64,000 nt of DNA from Pantoea alhagi. Its GTDB lineage: Bacteria > Pseudomonadota > Gammaproteobacteria > Enterobacterales > Enterobacteriaceae. The translations under genes and the position numbers were made by a program. The notes below the pieces were generated by a model. That model ran no database searches. It saw only the letters and a list, made by a program, of their open reading frames with translations, and was not told the origin of the DNA. The DNA is taken from assembly GCF_002101395.1 (NCBI RefSeq), contig NZ_CP019706.1, positions 2,356,001-2,420,000 of the forward strand. Direction: 5' to 3'. Below are positions 17,469 to 26,146 of the stretch, one piece after another (position 1 is the first letter of the stretch; each line of letters begins with the position of its first letter).

Positions 17469-18632
17469 ATGCCTGTTTCATTACTGGCGCTGGCGCTGAG
17501 TGCGTTTGCAATCGGCACCACTGAGTTCGTTATTATGGGGTTACTGCCGGAGGTGGCGGGCGATCTGCGCGTGTCGATCCCTTCCGCCGGCTGGCTGATC
17601 AGCGGCTATGCGCTGGGCGTCGCGATCGGCGCGCCGGTAATGGCGCTGCTGACCGCACGGTTACCGCGCAAGCGCACGCTGATCCTGCTGATGTCGATTT
17701 TTATTATCGGCAACATCCTGTGCGCCCTGGCTTATAGCTATAACCTGTTGATGCTGGCGCGTATTGTTACCGCGCTGTGTCATGGTGCCTTCTTTGGTAT
17801 TGGTGCGGTGGTGGCTGCCAGCCTGGTTGCGCCTAATCGTCAGGCTTCAGCGGTTGCGCTTATGTTCACCGGCCTGACGCTGGCTAACGTACTGGGCGTG
17901 CCGCTCGGTACCTGGTTTGGTCAGCTGTTTGGCTGGCGCGCCACCTTCTGGGGCGTAGCGGTGATTGGCGTGCTGGCCTTTGTTGCACTGATCGTGAGTC
18001 TGCCGACCAATAAAGATGAGAAGCCGGTACATCTCGGCAGTGAAATCAGTGCGCTGGCGAACGGCAAGCTCTGGCTGTCGCTGCTGATGACGGTCTGCTT
18101 TGCGGCAGCCATGTTTGCTCTGTTTAGCTATATTGCTCCGCTGCTGTTGCAGGTTACCGGCATCAGCAATCGCGGCGTGAGCTGGACGCTGTTCCTGATC
18201 GGCGCGGGTCTGACGGTAGGCAATATCATTGGCGGTAAGCTGGCGGACTGGAAAGTCTCTTTCAGCCTGATCCTGAGCTTTGCGCTGATTGCGCTCTTCT
18301 CGCTGGCCTTTAGCTGGACCAGTCACGGACTGTGGCTGGCGGAAATCACTCTGTTTCTGTGGGCGATGGCAACATTTGCTACTGTTCCGGGGCTGCAGAT
18401 TAACGTGGTGCGCCACGGTAAGGAGGCGCCAAACCTGGTTTCTACCCTCAACATTTCTGCGTTTAACGTGGGCAATGCGCTGGGAGCCTGGGTTGGCGGT
18501 GCGGTTATTGAAGGCGGCTACGGCCTGACTGCGGTGCCGGTGGCAGCCGCCGTGCTGGCTGCAATCGGCCTGATTGTCTGCCTGATTACCTTCCGTTGCG
18601 CCAACGGTAAAGCGCAGCCGGTAAACGCGTAA
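17469..18632 (+). CDS. MFS transporter, DHA1 family (YdhP/AraJ-like)
   Basis: 387 residues with about 12 hydrophobic segments. The N-terminal FAIGTTEFVIMGLLPEVA and the inter-helix GAPVMALLTARLPRKR match the DHA1 drug/sugar efflux subgroup; the closest E. coli relatives by eye are YdhP and AraJ. It probably exports a small molecule by proton antiport; the substrate is unknown. GGAG lies 8 bases before the ATG. It is monocistronic as far as visible. Confidence 0.85.
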   Translation: MPVSLLALALSAFAIGTTEFVIMGLLPEVAGDLRVSIPSAGWLISGYALGVAIGAPVMALLTARLPRKRTLILLMSIFIIGNILCALAYSYNLLMLARIVTALCHGAFFGIGAVVAASLVAPNRQASAVALMFTGLTLANVLGVPLGTWFGQLFGWRATFWGVAVIGVLAFVALIVSLPTNKDEKPVHLGSEISALANGKLWLSLLMTVCFAAAMFALFSYIAPLLLQVTGISNRGVSWTLFLIGAGLTVGNIIGGKLADWKVSFSLILSFALIALFSLAFSWTSHGLWLAEITLFLWAMATFATVPGLQINVVRHGKEAPNLVSTLNISAFNVGNALGAWVGGAVIEGGYGLTAVPVAAAVLAAIGLIVCLITFRCANGKAQPVNA

Positions 18633-18923
18633 TTCAACCGAGCGTTAATGCGCTGGCGGCCTCGTGTCGTCAGCGCTGCCCGCCTGGCTACTTTCCTCCA
18701 TATTGTATCCCTTTCATTGCCTTATCCACGCTGTTTCCAGATGTTCTTATAAAAACCTGAATCATCAATCTGCTCGCCGGGAATTGTTTGGTCATCCATC
18801 GTATAACTCTTTCTGTTACCCGAACGTGTTATGCCTAATTGCGCGCTAAAGTGTGCGCTTATACCACATTGGCTTATTAACGCTTCATGTTACCTTATCT
18901 GTTTTATACAAGAGTGTTAATCT

Positions 18924-20060
18924 ATGAAGATACACAAAATCATCACACCAAACTTTTATAAGAAGTTTAAATGTGCAGGATCGGATTGCTTAAATGATTG
19001 TTGTCACGGATGGAGTATTTACATAGATAAAAAAACACATGATAAATATATTAACTCTCCCCATCAGGAAATAAAAAACACGGCTAAAGAAAGCCTGAGG
19101 CTCACCAGGAAAGGTAAAAATAAATACTCCGTTATTCGCTTTAATGAAAACGGGAAATGCCCATTTTTTACAGCAGATAAGCTGTGTAAAATTCATCAAA
19201 AAATGGGCGGCGAAGCGCTCTCCAAAACCTGTGCAGGCTATCCCAGAACAGAGAGTACCTGGGGCGATCAGCTGCGCCGCAACATGTCCATGTCCTGCTC
19301 AGAGGTCGCACGGCTGGTGCTGTTTGAACAGGAGAGCATGCTACAGCATGAAGAGATCAATTTGATTGCATCCTCCGCTAAAAAAAATCTCAGCCACAAT
19401 CACCGGTTAGGGCAGAAAAACCAGCTTATACACCTGTTTGCCTGGAATCTGGTGAGTGCGCAAAGCAACGGTATTGAAGCCAACCTGTTAGCGCTGGCGC
19501 AGTTTATTATTTATCTGCAGCGTATAAACTTTGATCTCTCTAACCGACTGCCTGAAGCGGAAGCCTTCTGTAACGAGCTAATTTTGGCGCTTAACAGCAG
19601 TCAGTTGACAGAGCATAGCGTCGCAAGCGAGCAGGCTGCTCTGTTGAAACTACGCGCCATCATGGCGATCTTTAAAGATGATATAAATGCAACGGTGCGT
19701 AATTTATCACTACGCGATAATTATATTTTAATTGCTGAGTATCTCGACAAAACAGACTCGTCTGATATTGCCGCAATACAGACGAAATTTGCCCGGGTTA
19801 ATCAGCAATGGCAGCAGCTATGTACCACCTCCTGCCTGAAAGAACCCTGGGTTATGCGTAATTATTTCCGCTACCAGATCTATACCAGCTACTTTCCAGG
19901 TAACGATCTTTCCCTTATTATGAGGCAGTTTTACCGCATGGTGATGGACTATTTTTTCCTGAAGTTTTCGCTTTCCGTGAAGTCGCTGCATCAGGAAATT
20001 AACCAGCAGGATGTAGTAGAGCTGTTCGCCGATTATTATCAATACGCCATAACACCTTGA
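18924..20060 (+). CDS. fliB: FliB-family flagellin lysine-N-methylase, orphan
   Basis: 378 residues. The N-terminus carries the FliB cysteine signature: Cys17, Cys22, Cys26 and Cys27 in FKCAGSDCLNDCCHGW, followed by Cys79, Cys88 and Cys103 (GKCPFF, KLCKIH, TCAGYP). These fit an iron-sulfur-type centre as described for FliB. The Salmonella enzyme methylates flagellin lysines. No flagellar gene lies nearby, unlike Salmonella where fliB is next to fliC. The gene is more AT-rich than its neighbours, suggesting transfer. It is shorter than the roughly 400 residues I recall for Salmonella FliB, and 25 codons of plausible continuation follow in another frame. Confidence 0.82.
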   Translation: MKIHKIITPNFYKKFKCAGSDCLNDCCHGWSIYIDKKTHDKYINSPHQEIKNTAKESLRLTRKGKNKYSVIRFNENGKCPFFTADKLCKIHQKMGGEALSKTCAGYPRTESTWGDQLRRNMSMSCSEVARLVLFEQESMLQHEEINLIASSAKKNLSHNHRLGQKNQLIHLFAWNLVSAQSNGIEANLLALAQFIIYLQRINFDLSNRLPEAEAFCNELILALNSSQLTEHSVASEQAALLKLRAIMAIFKDDINATVRNLSLRDNYILIAEYLDKTDSSDIAAIQTKFARVNQQWQQLCTTSCLKEPWVMRNYFRYQIYTSYFPGNDLSLIMRQFYRMVMDYFFLKFSLSVKSLHQEINQQDVVELFADYYQYAITP

Positions 20061-20137
20061 TGGCGGATAAACTCAATAAAGCCATTGATGAAATCAATGG
20101 TGGCGATGATCTATCCTGCCTGCTGCTGTTAGGTTAA
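20060..20137 (+). CDS. Small ORF overlapping the fliB stop (possible detached FliB tail)
   Basis: The sequence TGATG joins the fliB stop (20058-20060) to an ATG at 20060 that opens 25 codons ending with TAA at 20135-20137. The peptide starts MADKLNKAIDEINGG and ends in a leucine-rich tail. Added to FliB it would give about 403 residues, close to the usual FliB length. It is therefore either a frameshifted C-terminus or a chance reading frame. Confidence 0.3.
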   Translation: MADKLNKAIDEINGGDDLSCLLLLG

Positions 20138-20150
20138 TTGCGCTGACCGG

Positions 20151-21071
20151 TTAATCAAGCAGCGCTTCGAGCTTCACCTGAAACTGCACGGCCTCATGCT
20201 GCAGATGCTGGCTAAAGGCGCTAACCAGCGCCGACGCCGGACGATGCAGCGGGCGGATCAGGCTCACCGTAAAGGGCACTTCCACGCTAAAACGCCTGAT
20301 GGCAATGCCGCTGGCTGCATAATCAAGCGCCGTCAGCGGATTCACCACCGAAATGCCGATACCTGCCCGTACCATCGCACATACCGACGCCGCGCTGTGT
20401 GTTTCCATAACCATCCTGCGGTGTACGTTCTGTTCATGAAACAGCGCATCCAACAGCTGACGATAACTATCGCTGCGCGACAGGCTGATATAGCTTTCCC
20501 CGGCAAAATCCTGTGGCGTAAGCTGCTTGCGCGATGTTAAAGGGTGCCCGGCAGGCAAAACGCAAACCTCATTCAGCGTTAACAGCTCGATGCGCTCCGT
20601 ACCGGCGGGCGTAATATGAGTTTCGGTCAGGCCGAGATCGTGGCGCTGGGCTGACAGCCACTCTTCCAGCAGCGGGGACTCCTGCGGAATGATATTCAGG
20701 CTGAGGTCGGGATAGCGCTGTAAAAAAGGCTGGCAGAGCGGCGGCAGCAAAGATTGAGAGAAAACCGGCAGACAGGCTATGGAGAGTTCGCCCTGGCGAA
20801 ACTGACGCAACCCTTCCGCTGCGCTGATAATGCGATCGAGACCGTACCAGGATCGTTGCACCTCTTCAAACAGACGCAGGCCCTGCACGGTAGGCTGCAA
20901 ACGACCACGCACGCGTTCAAACAGGCTCAGCCCGGTCAATTTTTCAAAGCGAGCCAGCTCGCGGCTAACGGTTGGCTGAGAGGTATGCAGCAGTTCGGCG
21001 GCGGCGGTAAGATTGCCGCTGGTCATCACCGCGTGAAAAATCTCTATATGCCGATGGGTGATGTTAGCCAT
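20151..21071 (-). CDS. lysR: LysR, activator of lysA
   Basis: 306 residues from the ATG at 21071 with GGAGA 4 bases upstream; a longer in-frame start at 21095 is less likely. The LTTR helix-turn-helix covers about 4-63 (GNLTAAAELLHTSQPTVSREL). The effector domain is close to E. coli LysR over its full length, including LACLPVF-like, PQESPLLEEWLSAQRHDLGLTE and SVVNPLTALDYAASG segments. It activates lysA, its divergent neighbour, when diaminopimelate is abundant and lysine scarce. Confidence 0.95.
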   Translation of the reverse strand: MANITHRHIEIFHAVMTSGNLTAAAELLHTSQPTVSRELARFEKLTGLSLFERVRGRLQPTVQGLRLFEEVQRSWYGLDRIISAAEGLRQFRQGELSIACLPVFSQSLLPPLCQPFLQRYPDLSLNIIPQESPLLEEWLSAQRHDLGLTETHITPAGTERIELLTLNEVCVLPAGHPLTSRKQLTPQDFAGESYISLSRSDSYRQLLDALFHEQNVHRRMVMETHSAASVCAMVRAGIGISVVNPLTALDYAASGIAIRRFSVEVPFTVSLIRPLHRPASALVSAFSQHLQHEAVQFQVKLEALLD

Positions 21072-21129
21072 GATCTCTCCGGAAGCGAAAGCCATATCAT
21101 ATTTGCATAAACTCTGCAGAAACAGATAT

Positions 21130-21166
21130 TTTTCTCTCTAAAAGGGCTATGGCGTAATAGAGAAAA
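21130..21166. promoter_or_regulatory. Inverted repeat in the lysR-lysA divergent region
   Basis: TTTTCTCT (21130-21137) and AGAGAAAA (21159-21166) are perfect inverted 8-mers 21 bases apart, in the 112-base gap between lysR and lysA. This is a plausible LysR-bound control region. AAGGAG at 21171-21176 is the lysA ribosome binding site. Confidence 0.4.
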
Positions 21167-21183
21167 TTTCAAGGAGACCTCTT

Positions 21184-22434
21184 ATGCCGCGCCCACTTAA
21201 TCACGCTGACAGCGCCCTGAACGCTGCAAATCTGCTGCCGCTCACCGAACGCTATGATGGTCCATTCTGGGCTTATGACGCTGATATTATTCGCCAGCGT
21301 ATCGCCCAGCTACAGCAGTTTGACGTAGTGCGTTTCGCTCAGAAAGCCTGCTCTAATATCCATATTCTGCGTCTGATGCGTGAAGCGGGCGTGAAGGTCG
21401 ATTCTGTTTCACTGGGCGAAATTGAGCGCGCGCTGGCGGCAGGCTATGTGGCGGGTGGCGATGAGATCGTGTTTACCGCTGACGTGCTGGATAAACCCAC
21501 GCTGGCACGCATTGCCGAGCTGCGCATTCCGGTCAATGCCGGATCGGTGGACATGCTGCATCAGCTAGGCGAGCGCTCGCCGGGTCATCCGGTTTGGCTG
21601 CGGGTTAATCCAGGTTTTGGCCACGGACACAGTCAAAAAACCAATACCGGCGGCGAAAACAGCAAGCACGGTATCTGGCACAGTGACTTGCCGCAGGCGC
21701 TGGACGCTATTCAGCAGTACGATCTGCAACTGGTCGGCATTCATATGCATATTGGTTCCGGTGTGGACTATGGTCATCTGGAACAGGTATGCGATGCGAT
21801 GGTAAGCCAGGTTATCGCGCTGGATCGGGATATCACGGCGATCTCTGCCGGCGGCGGGCTGTCGATCCCTTATCGTTACGGTGAAGAGGCGATCGATACG
21901 CAGCACTATTACAGCCTGTGGCACAGCGCGCGCGAACGTATTGCGGCGCATCTGGGCCATGCGGTGAAATTAGAGATCGAGCCGGGGCGTTTCCTGGTGG
22001 CCGAGGCAGGGGTTCTGGTTGCGCAGGTTCGGGCGGTAAAAGAGATGGGCAGCCGCCATTTTGTGCTGGTGGATGCAGGCTTCAGCGATCTTATGCGTCC
22101 TTCGATGTACGGCAGTTACCATCATATTTCACTGCTTTCTGCTGACAGCGCTGCTGCGCAAAGAGAGCAGCGTGAAACCGTGGTGGCGGGGCCGCTATGT
22201 GAATCGGGCGACGTCTTTACCCAGCTGGAAGGCGGCAAGGTTGAAACCCGCCTGCTTCCGGCAACGTCACCGGGCGATTATCTGGTGTTCCATGATACCG
22301 GCGCGTACGGCGCATCGATGTCTTCCAATTACAACAGCCGTCCGCTGATCCCGGAGGTGCTGTTTGATGGCGACGAGGTGCGCGAAATCCGCCGTCGCCA
22401 GACCATTGAAGAGCTGCTGGCGCTGGAGCTATAA
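21184..22434 (+). CDS. lysA: Diaminopimelate decarboxylase
   Basis: 416 residues against 420 in E. coli. PLP enzyme of the alanine-racemase fold that makes L-lysine from meso-diaminopimelate, the last step of lysine synthesis. The PLP lysine is Lys54 in VRFAQKACSN. Other family marks are the HIGSGVD phosphate-binding loop, EPGRF, and CESGDVF near the C-terminus. AAGGAG precedes the ATG. It is divergent from lysR. In E. coli galR follows lysA closely; here about 7 kb of accessory DNA separates them. Confidence 0.97.
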   Translation: MPRPLNHADSALNAANLLPLTERYDGPFWAYDADIIRQRIAQLQQFDVVRFAQKACSNIHILRLMREAGVKVDSVSLGEIERALAAGYVAGGDEIVFTADVLDKPTLARIAELRIPVNAGSVDMLHQLGERSPGHPVWLRVNPGFGHGHSQKTNTGGENSKHGIWHSDLPQALDAIQQYDLQLVGIHMHIGSGVDYGHLEQVCDAMVSQVIALDRDITAISAGGGLSIPYRYGEEAIDTQHYYSLWHSARERIAAHLGHAVKLEIEPGRFLVAEAGVLVAQVRAVKEMGSRHFVLVDAGFSDLMRPSMYGSYHHISLLSADSAAAQREQRETVVAGPLCESGDVFTQLEGGKVETRLLPATSPGDYLVFHDTGAYGASMSSNYNSRPLIPEVLFDGDEVREIRRRQTIEELLALEL

Positions 22435-22439
22435 ACAGG

Positions 22440-22476
22440 GGCCGTTTCTGCTGCGCTAGCGGGAACGGCCTGCTTT
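22440..22476. terminator. Terminator between lysA and the PTS IIA gene
   Basis: GGCCGTT (22440-22446) pairs with AACGGCC (22464-22470), enclosing a smaller CGCTAGCG palindrome, and is followed by CTTTTT on the plus strand. The genes on either side converge. Confidence 0.7.
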
Positions 22477-22785
22477 TTACGCCAGCAGCTCTTTACGCAG
22501 CAATACAATCTCTTCTGCCAGATCCCGGCAGAGCATAGCGTTCATCAAATGATCCTGCGCATGTACCAGGATCAAGGTCACCGGTAACTTTCCTTCGCCC
22601 TCATCAGCCCCGATCAACTGCGTTTGAATACGATGCGCTGCTTTAGAGGCTTCCGCCGAGGCAGCCAGCGCTTCGTCCGCCTGCTGCCATTCACGTCGGC
22701 GCGCTGCCTGAATAGCGCTCATCGCATGAGAACGCGCCTCACCAGCGTTAATCAACAGTTCCATGATGACCTGTTCAAAATCCAT
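22477..22785 (-). CDS. PTS lactose/cellobiose-family IIA component
   Basis: 102 residues from the ATG at 22785, with GAGGTGA just upstream; the in-frame GTG at 22791 sits inside that site. An all-helical IIA of the Lac family, phosphorylated on His75 in LVHAQDHLM, with the conserved aspartate and second histidine following. It passes phosphate from HPr to the IIB protein (25753-26070). It is transcribed away from the rest of its PTS, an unusual split, and shares the operator-bearing region 22786-22967. Confidence 0.9.
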   Translation of the reverse strand: MDFEQVIMELLINAGEARSHAMSAIQAARRREWQQADEALAASAEASKAAHRIQTQLIGADEGEGKLPVTLILVHAQDHLMNAMLCRDLAEEIVLLRKELLA

Positions 22786-22800
22786 ACTCACCTCGATTAT

Positions 22801-22810
22801 TGGTATACCA
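22801..22810. promoter_or_regulatory. Operator-like palindrome O1 (UxuR/ExuR type)
   Basis: TGGTATACCA is a perfect 10-bp palindrome, within the TTGGTATACCAA core known for the UxuR/ExuR regulators of E. coli. It lies 16 bases upstream of the IIA start codon. A UxuR/ExuR-like GntR regulator is encoded at the end of this cluster. Confidence 0.65.
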
Positions 22811-22830
22811 GATTTGAGTTAATTATCTTA

Positions 22831-22842
22831 TTGGAATACCAA
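22831..22842. promoter_or_regulatory. Operator-like palindrome O2
   Basis: TTGGAATACCAA has perfect TTGG/CCAA arms. Its centre is 31 bp from that of O1 (three helical turns). It sits mid-way in the divergent IIA/IIC control region. Confidence 0.6.
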
Positions 22843-22852
22843 ATAAGCGAAC

Positions 22853-22868
22853 TGCGTTAAAGCTCACA
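22853..22868. promoter_or_regulatory. Possible CRP site
   Basis: TGCGTTAAAGCTCACA has a perfect right half (TCACA) and 3 of 5 matches in the left half of the CRP consensus. Catabolite control of a beta-glucoside PTS would be expected, but the match is partial. Confidence 0.25.
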
Positions 22869-22894
22869 GAAAAAAGCGTGCATTCGGCTAATTT

Positions 22895-22904
22895 TGGTAT
22901 GCCA
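22895..22904. promoter_or_regulatory. Operator-like palindrome O3
   Basis: TGGTATGCCA differs from O1 by one base. Its centre is 63 bp from that of O2, six helical turns, and it lies 64 bases before the IIC start. Confidence 0.55.
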
Positions 22905-22967
22905 TATCAGGGAAGGGTTGGGTTGTCACAACAGGACGATTACTCACTTACCCTGAGGTTATTGCTT

Positions 22968-24305
22968 ATGTCTCTACAGGATCGACTGATTGACTCGCTG
23001 GGAAGCTTCGCCACGCGCTTTAACAGTTATCGCTATATTATGGCGATCAAAGCCTCTTTTATTACGCTGATGCCGGTCATTATCGTGGGCGCTTTTTCAG
23101 TACTGATCTCCAATATGGTACTGGATGCTAAAAACGGCCTGGCCAGTTTCCAGGCACTCTCTTTCCTGGCCGATCTCAAACCCATCACCACCAGTATTAA
23201 CTACGCCACGCTCAGCTTCCTGAATATCGGCGCGGTATTTTTAATCGGTATTGAGCTGGGGCGGATTAACGGCATCAAAACGCTGTTTCCCGGCCTGCTG
23301 GCGGTAATTTGCTTTATTGCCGTTACGCCGACCACGCTGCAGATGATGGTCGACGGGCAGATGCGGCTGGTGACCGATGTGCTGGCGAAGCAGTTTTCCG
23401 ATACCAAAAGCCTGTTTCTCGGCATGTTTATCGCCATCTTATCGGTAGAAATTTACTGTCGGCTGGAGAATGTCGAGCGGCTAAAAATCAAAATGCCCGA
23501 TACCGTACCGCCTAATGTTTCCGCCTCTTTCTCCGCGTTGATCCCGGCGATCATCACCGTGTCGGCTATCGCCACCTTCGGCTTTATTTTCCATCGGGTC
23601 AGTGGGCTCTACCTCTACGATGCGGTTTATCGCGTGGTGCAACAGCCGCTGGAATCGGTGGTGCAGAGCCTGTGGGGCATTTTACTGCTGATGTTTGTCG
23701 CTCAGCTGTTCTGGGTGATTGGCATTCATGGCAATCAGATGATTAAACCGATCCGTGAACCGCTGTTGCTGGGAGCGATTCTGGTGAATATGAACGCCTT
23801 CGAGCAGGGAAAAGAGGCACCCAATATCATTACCATGCCGTTTTGGGATGTCTATATGAGTATTGGTGGCTCTGGCCTGACCATCGGCCTGCTGACGGCG
23901 GTGATGCTGGCAACCAAACGAAAAGAGATGCGCGAGATCGCCAAGCTTTCGTTTGGACCAGGGTTGTTTAATATCAATGAGCCGGTAATTTTCGGCATGC
24001 CGATTATGCTGAATCCTATCCTGGCAATTCCTTTCATTATTACGCCGCTGGTAACCGGCACCATCGGCTATTTCGCAACGCTCACGGGGTTTGCGGGTAA
24101 AGCAGTGGTGATGGTGCCCTGGACCACGCCGCCGATTATTAATGCCTGGCTCTCTACCGCCGGTTCAATGGGCGCGGTGGTAACTCAGCTGGTGTGTATT
24201 GTGGTTTCGGTGCTGATCTATCTGCCGTTTGTCAAAATTGCCGCACGCCGCGCCGAAGCCGCCGAGGCAAAAGCGCTGCAGCAGCCAGAACTGGCACAGC
24301 CTTAA
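22968..24305 (+). CDS. PTS cellobiose/beta-glucoside IIC permease
   Basis: 445 residues from the ATG at 22968, with GAGG about 9 bases upstream; upstream in-frame codons lack a ribosome binding site. An integral membrane IIC of the Lac/cellobiose (ChbC/CelB) type with about 10 hydrophobic segments. Typical features are the start MSLQDRLIDSLGSFATRF, the IGIHGNQMIKP segment and the FNINEPVIFGMPIMLNP loop near the C-terminal third. It imports and phosphorylates a beta-glucoside with the IIB and IIA proteins. The GH1 gene follows after 9 bases. Confidence 0.92.
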   Translation: MSLQDRLIDSLGSFATRFNSYRYIMAIKASFITLMPVIIVGAFSVLISNMVLDAKNGLASFQALSFLADLKPITTSINYATLSFLNIGAVFLIGIELGRINGIKTLFPGLLAVICFIAVTPTTLQMMVDGQMRLVTDVLAKQFSDTKSLFLGMFIAILSVEIYCRLENVERLKIKMPDTVPPNVSASFSALIPAIITVSAIATFGFIFHRVSGLYLYDAVYRVVQQPLESVVQSLWGILLLMFVAQLFWVIGIHGNQMIKPIREPLLLGAILVNMNAFEQGKEAPNIITMPFWDVYMSIGGSGLTIGLLTAVMLATKRKEMREIAKLSFGPGLFNINEPVIFGMPIMLNPILAIPFIITPLVTGTIGYFATLTGFAGKAVVMVPWTTPPIINAWLSTAGSMGAVVTQLVCIVVSVLIYLPFVKIAARRAEAAEAKALQQPELAQP

Positions 24306-24314
24306 GGAACCGGG

Positions 24315-25742
24315 ATGAGCAAAGTCACTATCGATATTCCCGCCGATTTTATACTGGGCGCGGCGGCGTCCGCCTGGCAAACCGAAGGCTGGCACGGTAA
24401 GAAGGCGGGGCAGGACTCTTATCTGGATGCCTGGTATCAGCACGATCGACATGTCTGGCATAACGGCTACGGCCCGGCGGTAGCGACCGATTTTATCAAT
24501 CGCTACCGGGAAGATGTGGCGCTAATGAAAGCCTGTGGGCTGACGCACTATCGCACCTCCATTAACTGGTCGCGCTTTCTGCTGGATTATGAAACGGCGG
24601 AAGTGGATGAGGAGTACGCCCGCTATTACGACAACCTGCTTGATGAGATGGAGGCCAATGGCATTGAGCCGATGCTCTGCCTGGAGCATTACGAGCTACC
24701 GGCGACGCTGCTGGAAAAGTATGGCGGCTGGGGCGCGAAAAAGGTGGTGGATCTATTTGTTCGCTACGCAGAGAAGGCGCTTGCGCGCTATGCCCATCGG
24801 GTTAAACGCTGGTTTGTGTTTAACGAACCGATTGTAGTGCAAACCCGCGTATACCTTGACGCGCTGCGCTGGCCGTATCAGCAATGTACTGCGACCTGGA
24901 TGCAGTGGAATCATCATAAAAATCTGGCGACCGCGCGCGTTGTGGCGTTGTTTCGCGCCGGAGGCTGGCCGGGCAGCATCGGAACGATTTTAAACCCGGA
25001 GGTAACATGGCCGCGTTCCGGCGCGCCGCACGACAGATATGCCGCAGAGATGTATGACCTGTTCTATAACCGGGTGTTTCTCGATCCGGCGATCAAAGGC
25101 GAGTATCCGCCAGCGCTGCTGCAGCTGTTAGCACAGCATCAGGTTGCGTGGGAGTACAGTGATGAAGATTTGGCATTGATCGCGGCGCATCGCGTCGATG
25201 AAGTGGGGTTGAATCTTTACTATCCGCATCGGGTAAAAGCGCCGTCGCGCGCCTGGCATACCGAAACGCCGTTTCATCCCACTTATTATTATGAACCGTT
25301 TGAGCTGCCGGGCCGCAGAATGAATCCGTCACGCGGCTGGGAAATTCAGCCACGCATTGTGGCGGATATCGCCTGCCGGATGCGTGATGAGTATGACAAC
25401 TTTCCGTGGTTTATTGCAGAAAACGGCATGGGAATTGAGAACGAAGCGCGTTTCAGAAATGCACAGGGCGAGATTCAGGACGATTACCGCATCGATTTTA
25501 TCGCTGAGCATTTATATGAAGCATTGCTTGCCCGTCAGGCGGGCATTAACTGTCGGGGCTATATGCTCTGGGCGTTTACCGATAACGTTTCGCCAATGAA
25601 TGCCTTTAAAAATCGCTATGGCCTGATTGAAATCGATTTAGAGAATCAGCGTCAGCGACGCATGAAGAAGTCAGCGCACTGGTTTCGCCAGCTGCGCGAT
25701 AGCCGCCAGCTGACCCTGACGCTGGATGATCAACCCCGGTAA
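24315..25742 (+). CDS. GH1 6-phospho-beta-glucosidase (PTS cluster)
   Basis: 475 residues. A TIM-barrel family 1 glycosidase with acid/base Glu171 in FVFNEPIV and nucleophile Glu369 in FIAENGMG. It is clearly diverged from the BglA encoded at 3625-5061: the N-terminus is ADFILGAAASAWQTEGW rather than the BglA type. Given its place between IIC and IIB genes, it most likely cleaves the 6-phospho-beta-glucoside that the PTS imports. GGAACCGGG before the ATG serves as ribosome binding site. The natural substrate cannot be read from sequence. Confidence 0.9.
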   Translation: MSKVTIDIPADFILGAAASAWQTEGWHGKKAGQDSYLDAWYQHDRHVWHNGYGPAVATDFINRYREDVALMKACGLTHYRTSINWSRFLLDYETAEVDEEYARYYDNLLDEMEANGIEPMLCLEHYELPATLLEKYGGWGAKKVVDLFVRYAEKALARYAHRVKRWFVFNEPIVVQTRVYLDALRWPYQQCTATWMQWNHHKNLATARVVALFRAGGWPGSIGTILNPEVTWPRSGAPHDRYAAEMYDLFYNRVFLDPAIKGEYPPALLQLLAQHQVAWEYSDEDLALIAAHRVDEVGLNLYYPHRVKAPSRAWHTETPFHPTYYYEPFELPGRRMNPSRGWEIQPRIVADIACRMRDEYDNFPWFIAENGMGIENEARFRNAQGEIQDDYRIDFIAEHLYEALLARQAGINCRGYMLWAFTDNVSPMNAFKNRYGLIEIDLENQRQRRMKKSAHWFRQLRDSRQLTLTLDDQPR

Positions 25743-25752
25743 GGAGCCGCAA

Positions 25753-26070
25753 ATGAAACGTATCATACTGGCCTGCGCCGCAGGTATGTCGACCTCAATG
25801 GTGGTGACGCGCATGGAGAAAGAGGCGGCGGCACGCGGCCTGAGCTACCAGATTTATGCTATTCCGGAACAAGAGTTGCGTGAGGAGCTACAAAACTATG
25901 CTGGCGAGGTGGCCGTGGTGCTGCTGGGGCCGCAGGTACGTTTTAAGCTGGAGGAGAACCGCAAGCTGACCGATAGTCATCGGATCCCGATCGCAGTGAT
26001 CGATACGCTGGCTTACGGCACGCTAAATGGCGCAAAAGTACTCGATCAGGCGCTGGCTTTGATAAACTAG
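25753..26070 (+). CDS. PTS lactose/cellobiose-family IIB component
   Basis: 105 residues from the ATG at 25753, with AAGGAG at 25741-25746. The phosphorylated cysteine is Cys8 in IILACAAGMSTSM, with the P-loop typical of IIB-cellobiose. It relays phosphate from IIA (22477-22785) to the sugar bound by IIC. The AAGGAG overlaps the stop region of the GH1 gene, so translation is tightly linked. Confidence 0.93.
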   Translation: MKRIILACAAGMSTSMVVTRMEKEAAARGLSYQIYAIPEQELREELQNYAGEVAVVLLGPQVRFKLEENRKLTDSHRIPIAVIDTLAYGTLNGAKVLDQALALIN

Positions 26071-26146
26071 CGACGTGTTGCCATCTGTTGTTACCGGTTA
26101 ATCAGGCGCTACGGGATGGTGTAGTCAACGGACTAAGGGTGATGAA

